From Alphaproteobacteria bacterium UBA7691 (GTDB lineage Bacteria; Pseudomonadota; Alphaproteobacteria; Ferrovibrionales; Ferrovibrionaceae), in assembly GCA_002482765.1 (NCBI GenBank), contig DLGP01000147.1, forward strand, positions 10,722 through 70,933: DNA of 60,212 nt. Reading direction: 5' to 3'. The position numbers and the translations under genes were made by a program. The notes under the pieces were generated by a model that had not been told where the DNA came from, ran no database searches, and worked only from the letters and a program-made list of their open reading frames with translations. Within the stretch, counting starts at the first letter, position 1. Every line of letters begins with the position of its first letter. Shown in pieces: positions 58,500 through 60,212 of this stretch.

Positions 58500-60016
58500 T
58501 GCCGGGCGGCTGGCGCCATCTCGGCCGGTTCTTTGAGATCGGCCGCATCCTGGCGCGGCATGATGCCCTGTTCATGCTGCGTGAAGCCCCCCTGCCGCCC
58601 CTGCTGAAAGCCGGCTTGGCCGGGTTCCAGGCAGTATTCGGCAAGCATCGGCCGGATTTGCGGCCCGGCGAAAGGCTGGCCAATGCCATGGCCGAATTGG
58701 GGCCGAGCTTCATCAAGCTGGGGCAAATCCTGAGTGTGCGGCCTGATCTGGTGGGCCACGAACTGGCGGAGGATCTGGGCCGGCTGCGCGACAAGCTGCC
58801 GCCCTTTGCCTGGAGTGAGGCCAAGGCGAGCATTGAGGCCGAGTTGGGTGGCCGGCTGGACGACCTGTTTGTTGGCTTCGAGCCTGAGCCGGTGGCAGCG
58901 GCCAGCGTAGCGCAGGTGCATTTTGCCGAAGCTGCGGATGGCAGCAAGCTGGCGGTGAAGGTGCTGCGGCCCGGCGTGGAAGCGGCTTTCGCCCGCGACC
59001 TGGCCTTGTTCGGCTGGCTTGCCGATCTGAGCGAAGATTGCCTGCCCGGCATGCACCGGCTGCGGCCGCGCGCCGTGGTGCAGGCGATTGCCGCCCAGGT
59101 GGCGATTGAGATGGATTTGCGCCTGGAAGCCGCTGCGGCTTCTGAAATCGCCGATAATTTCCGCAACGATGCTGATCTGCTGGTGCCGCGCCCGGACTGG
59201 AACCGCACCGCGCGCCGGGTGCTGACGCTGCAACGTATTGCCGGCATTCCGATTGAGGATCGCGCCGCGCTGCTGGCTGCCGGCCATGATCTGCCGCAAC
59301 TGGCCGAGCGCGTGATCCAGGTGTTTCTGCGCCAGGCTTTGCGCGACGGCTATTTCCATGCCGACATGCATCATGGCAACCTGTTTGTTGGCGAGCATGG
59401 CCGGCTGGAACTGGTGGATTTTGGCATCATGGGCCGCATCGACATGCCGACCCGGCGCTTCATGGCCGAAATGCTGGGCGCCTTCCTGGCCGGCGATTGG
59501 CGCCGCGCCGCCGAAGTGCATATCGAGGCCGGCTATGTGCCGCTCGATCCGGCCAATGGCCGCACCGTGGAAGCTTTTGCCCAGGCCTGCCGTTCCATCG
59601 GCGAACCGATCCTGGGCAAGCCGGTGACGGAAATTTCCATCGGCCGCCTGCTGGCACAACTTTTCCAGATCACCGAAACCTTCGGCATGCGCACCCAGCC
59701 GCATCTGCTGCTGCTGCAAAAAACCATGGTGACGGTGGAAGGCGTGGCGCGCAGCCTGGATGAGACTGTGAATTTCTGGGAAGCCTCGCGCCCGGTGGTG
59801 CTGGCCTGGGCGGCCGAGCATATGGGGCCGGAAGCGCAGATTCGCGATGCCGTGTCGCATGGCCTCGCCACTCTGCGCCGGCTCCCCAAGCTGCTTGACC
59901 GGCTGGAAGCGGCGAGCGAGCCGACGCCGGTTATTGAGCAAGCCCCAGACCGCAAGCTGCATTGGCTGCTTGGCCTGATTGCCATCCTGCTGGCAGCAAA
60001 GCTGCTGCTGGATTGA
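58499..60016 (+). CDS. ubiB: Ubiquinone biosynthesis kinase-like protein
   Basis: The 505-residue protein of the ABC1/ADCK atypical kinase family has the N-terminal KxGQ motif in LGPSFIKLGQILSVRPD, the Ala-rich nucleotide loop AAASVAQVHFAEA, the Lys in LAVKVLRPGV, the catalytic HADMHHGNLFV and the metal motif LVDFGIMG. A C-terminal membrane helix (LLGLIAILLAAKLLLD) anchors it. It is needed for ubiquinone synthesis as an ATPase-like accessory factor. Open codons upstream in frame overlap ubiE and are not part of the gene. Confidence 0.96.
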   Translation: MPGGWRHLGRFFEIGRILARHDALFMLREAPLPPLLKAGLAGFQAVFGKHRPDLRPGERLANAMAELGPSFIKLGQILSVRPDLVGHELAEDLGRLRDKLPPFAWSEAKASIEAELGGRLDDLFVGFEPEPVAAASVAQVHFAEAADGSKLAVKVLRPGVEAAFARDLALFGWLADLSEDCLPGMHRLRPRAVVQAIAAQVAIEMDLRLEAAAASEIADNFRNDADLLVPRPDWNRTARRVLTLQRIAGIPIEDRAALLAAGHDLPQLAERVIQVFLRQALRDGYFHADMHHGNLFVGEHGRLELVDFGIMGRIDMPTRRFMAEMLGAFLAGDWRRAAEVHIEAGYVPLDPANGRTVEAFAQACRSIGEPILGKPVTEISIGRLLAQLFQITETFGMRTQPHLLLLQKTMVTVEGVARSLDETVNFWEASRPVVLAWAAEHMGPEAQIRDAVSHGLATLRRLPKLLDRLEAASEPTPVIEQAPDRKLHWLLGLIAILLAAKLLLD

Positions 60017-60104
60017 GGCTTGCCGCCTGATCGGCATTGCCCACCAATTCGGCATGCACGGGCGAGAAGCAGGGCGACGCGGTTAAGCCTGTCGGGTGTT
60101 GCTA

Positions 60105-60162
60105 AAATCCTGCATGGCGCCTGGGCTTTCCGGGGCTGGGCTTTTCGATCATTGCAGGATTT
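60105..60162. repeat. Perfect 10-bp inverted repeat in the right-edge gap
   Basis: AAATCCTGCA (60105-60114) and TGCAGGATTT (60153-60162) are perfect inverted copies 38 bp apart. They lie in the stretch after ubiB (60017-60212), in which I see no gene with a ribosome site. The repeat may belong to the control region of whatever follows the window. Confidence 0.5.
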
Positions 60163-60212
60163 CTCAACGCTGTTGGCGCAAGGCGGCTTCACTCGTCCCA
60201 CAACACAGACCG

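Overview
The window is about 60 kb of GC-rich bacterial chromosome (coding DNA is visibly G/C-dominated, with a few AT-rich patches) and reads as an alphaproteobacterium, most plausibly from the Rhodospirillales or a nearby free-living order. The evidence for this is a CcrM-type GANTC methyltransferase next to rnhB, an RpoH sigma factor of the alpha type, HisZ next to PurA, the mutM / ubiE-ubiB arrangement, PAS_5 and DUF2333-type proteins, and an alphaproteobacterial LexA-box candidate (GTTC-N7-GTTC). Nearly all the DNA is coding. I see no rRNA, tRNA, CRISPR array, prophage or insertion sequence.

Layout. 1-4.3 kb: a sensory block with a stand-alone PAS protein, a soluble poly-HAMP chemoreceptor and a PAS histidine kinase cut by the left edge, divergent from a winged-helix regulator whose receiver is degenerate. 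4.3-4.95 kb: a small GIY-YIG nuclease gene bracketed by two inverted pairs of extragenic palindromes (REP-like); a third pair lies at 8.25-8.34 kb. 4.95-11.7 kb: a catabolic locus (iron-type dehydrogenase, omega-amino-acid aminotransferase, XRE-cupin regulator, RidA, complete TRAP transporter). 11.8-14.9 kb: a globin / response regulator / hybrid kinase operon. 15-20.9 kb: MFS permease, cyclopropane synthase, higBA toxin-antitoxin, GST, purH, accA.

21.9-24.6 kb is an accessory patch. An AT-rich TcmP / DUF5131 pair with a LexA-box candidate upstream is followed by a GNAT / DUF1778 toxin-antitoxin pair. Chromosomal genes resume with ccrM and rnhB, a CoA-pathway hydratase, an M48 protease, a translationally coupled MarR-GNAT / EamA / nitroreductase cassette, a cell-wall amidase, a DnaJ-like and a Sel1 protein, a glycine-zipper lipoprotein, a Bax-like glucosaminidase and an Nfu scaffold (26-37.5 kb). 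From 37.8 kb come an adenylate cyclase, two small membrane proteins, UspA, DUF2333, trpS, murJ, a Tat-type thioredoxin-like protein, an extradiol dioxygenase, a LysR regulator, threonine aldolase, a JAMM peptidase and rluD. The right end (49.6-60.2 kb) carries a secreted hydrolase, a PAS_5 protein, rpoH, a GAF protein, purA-hisZ, an enoyl-CoA hydratase, a small exported protein, mutM and ubiE-ubiB.

The observations I rate highest are: the REP-bracketed GIY-YIG gene, which looks like a small mobile or domesticated repeat-plus-nuclease unit; the putatively SOS-controlled TcmP/DUF5131 pair; the 33-bp tandem repeat that supplies the ends of two convergent genes; and the degenerate receiver next to a chemosensory operon. 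All calls come from reading the sequence. No database search was run, and start codons were chosen from Shine-Dalgarno spacing and family-typical N termini.
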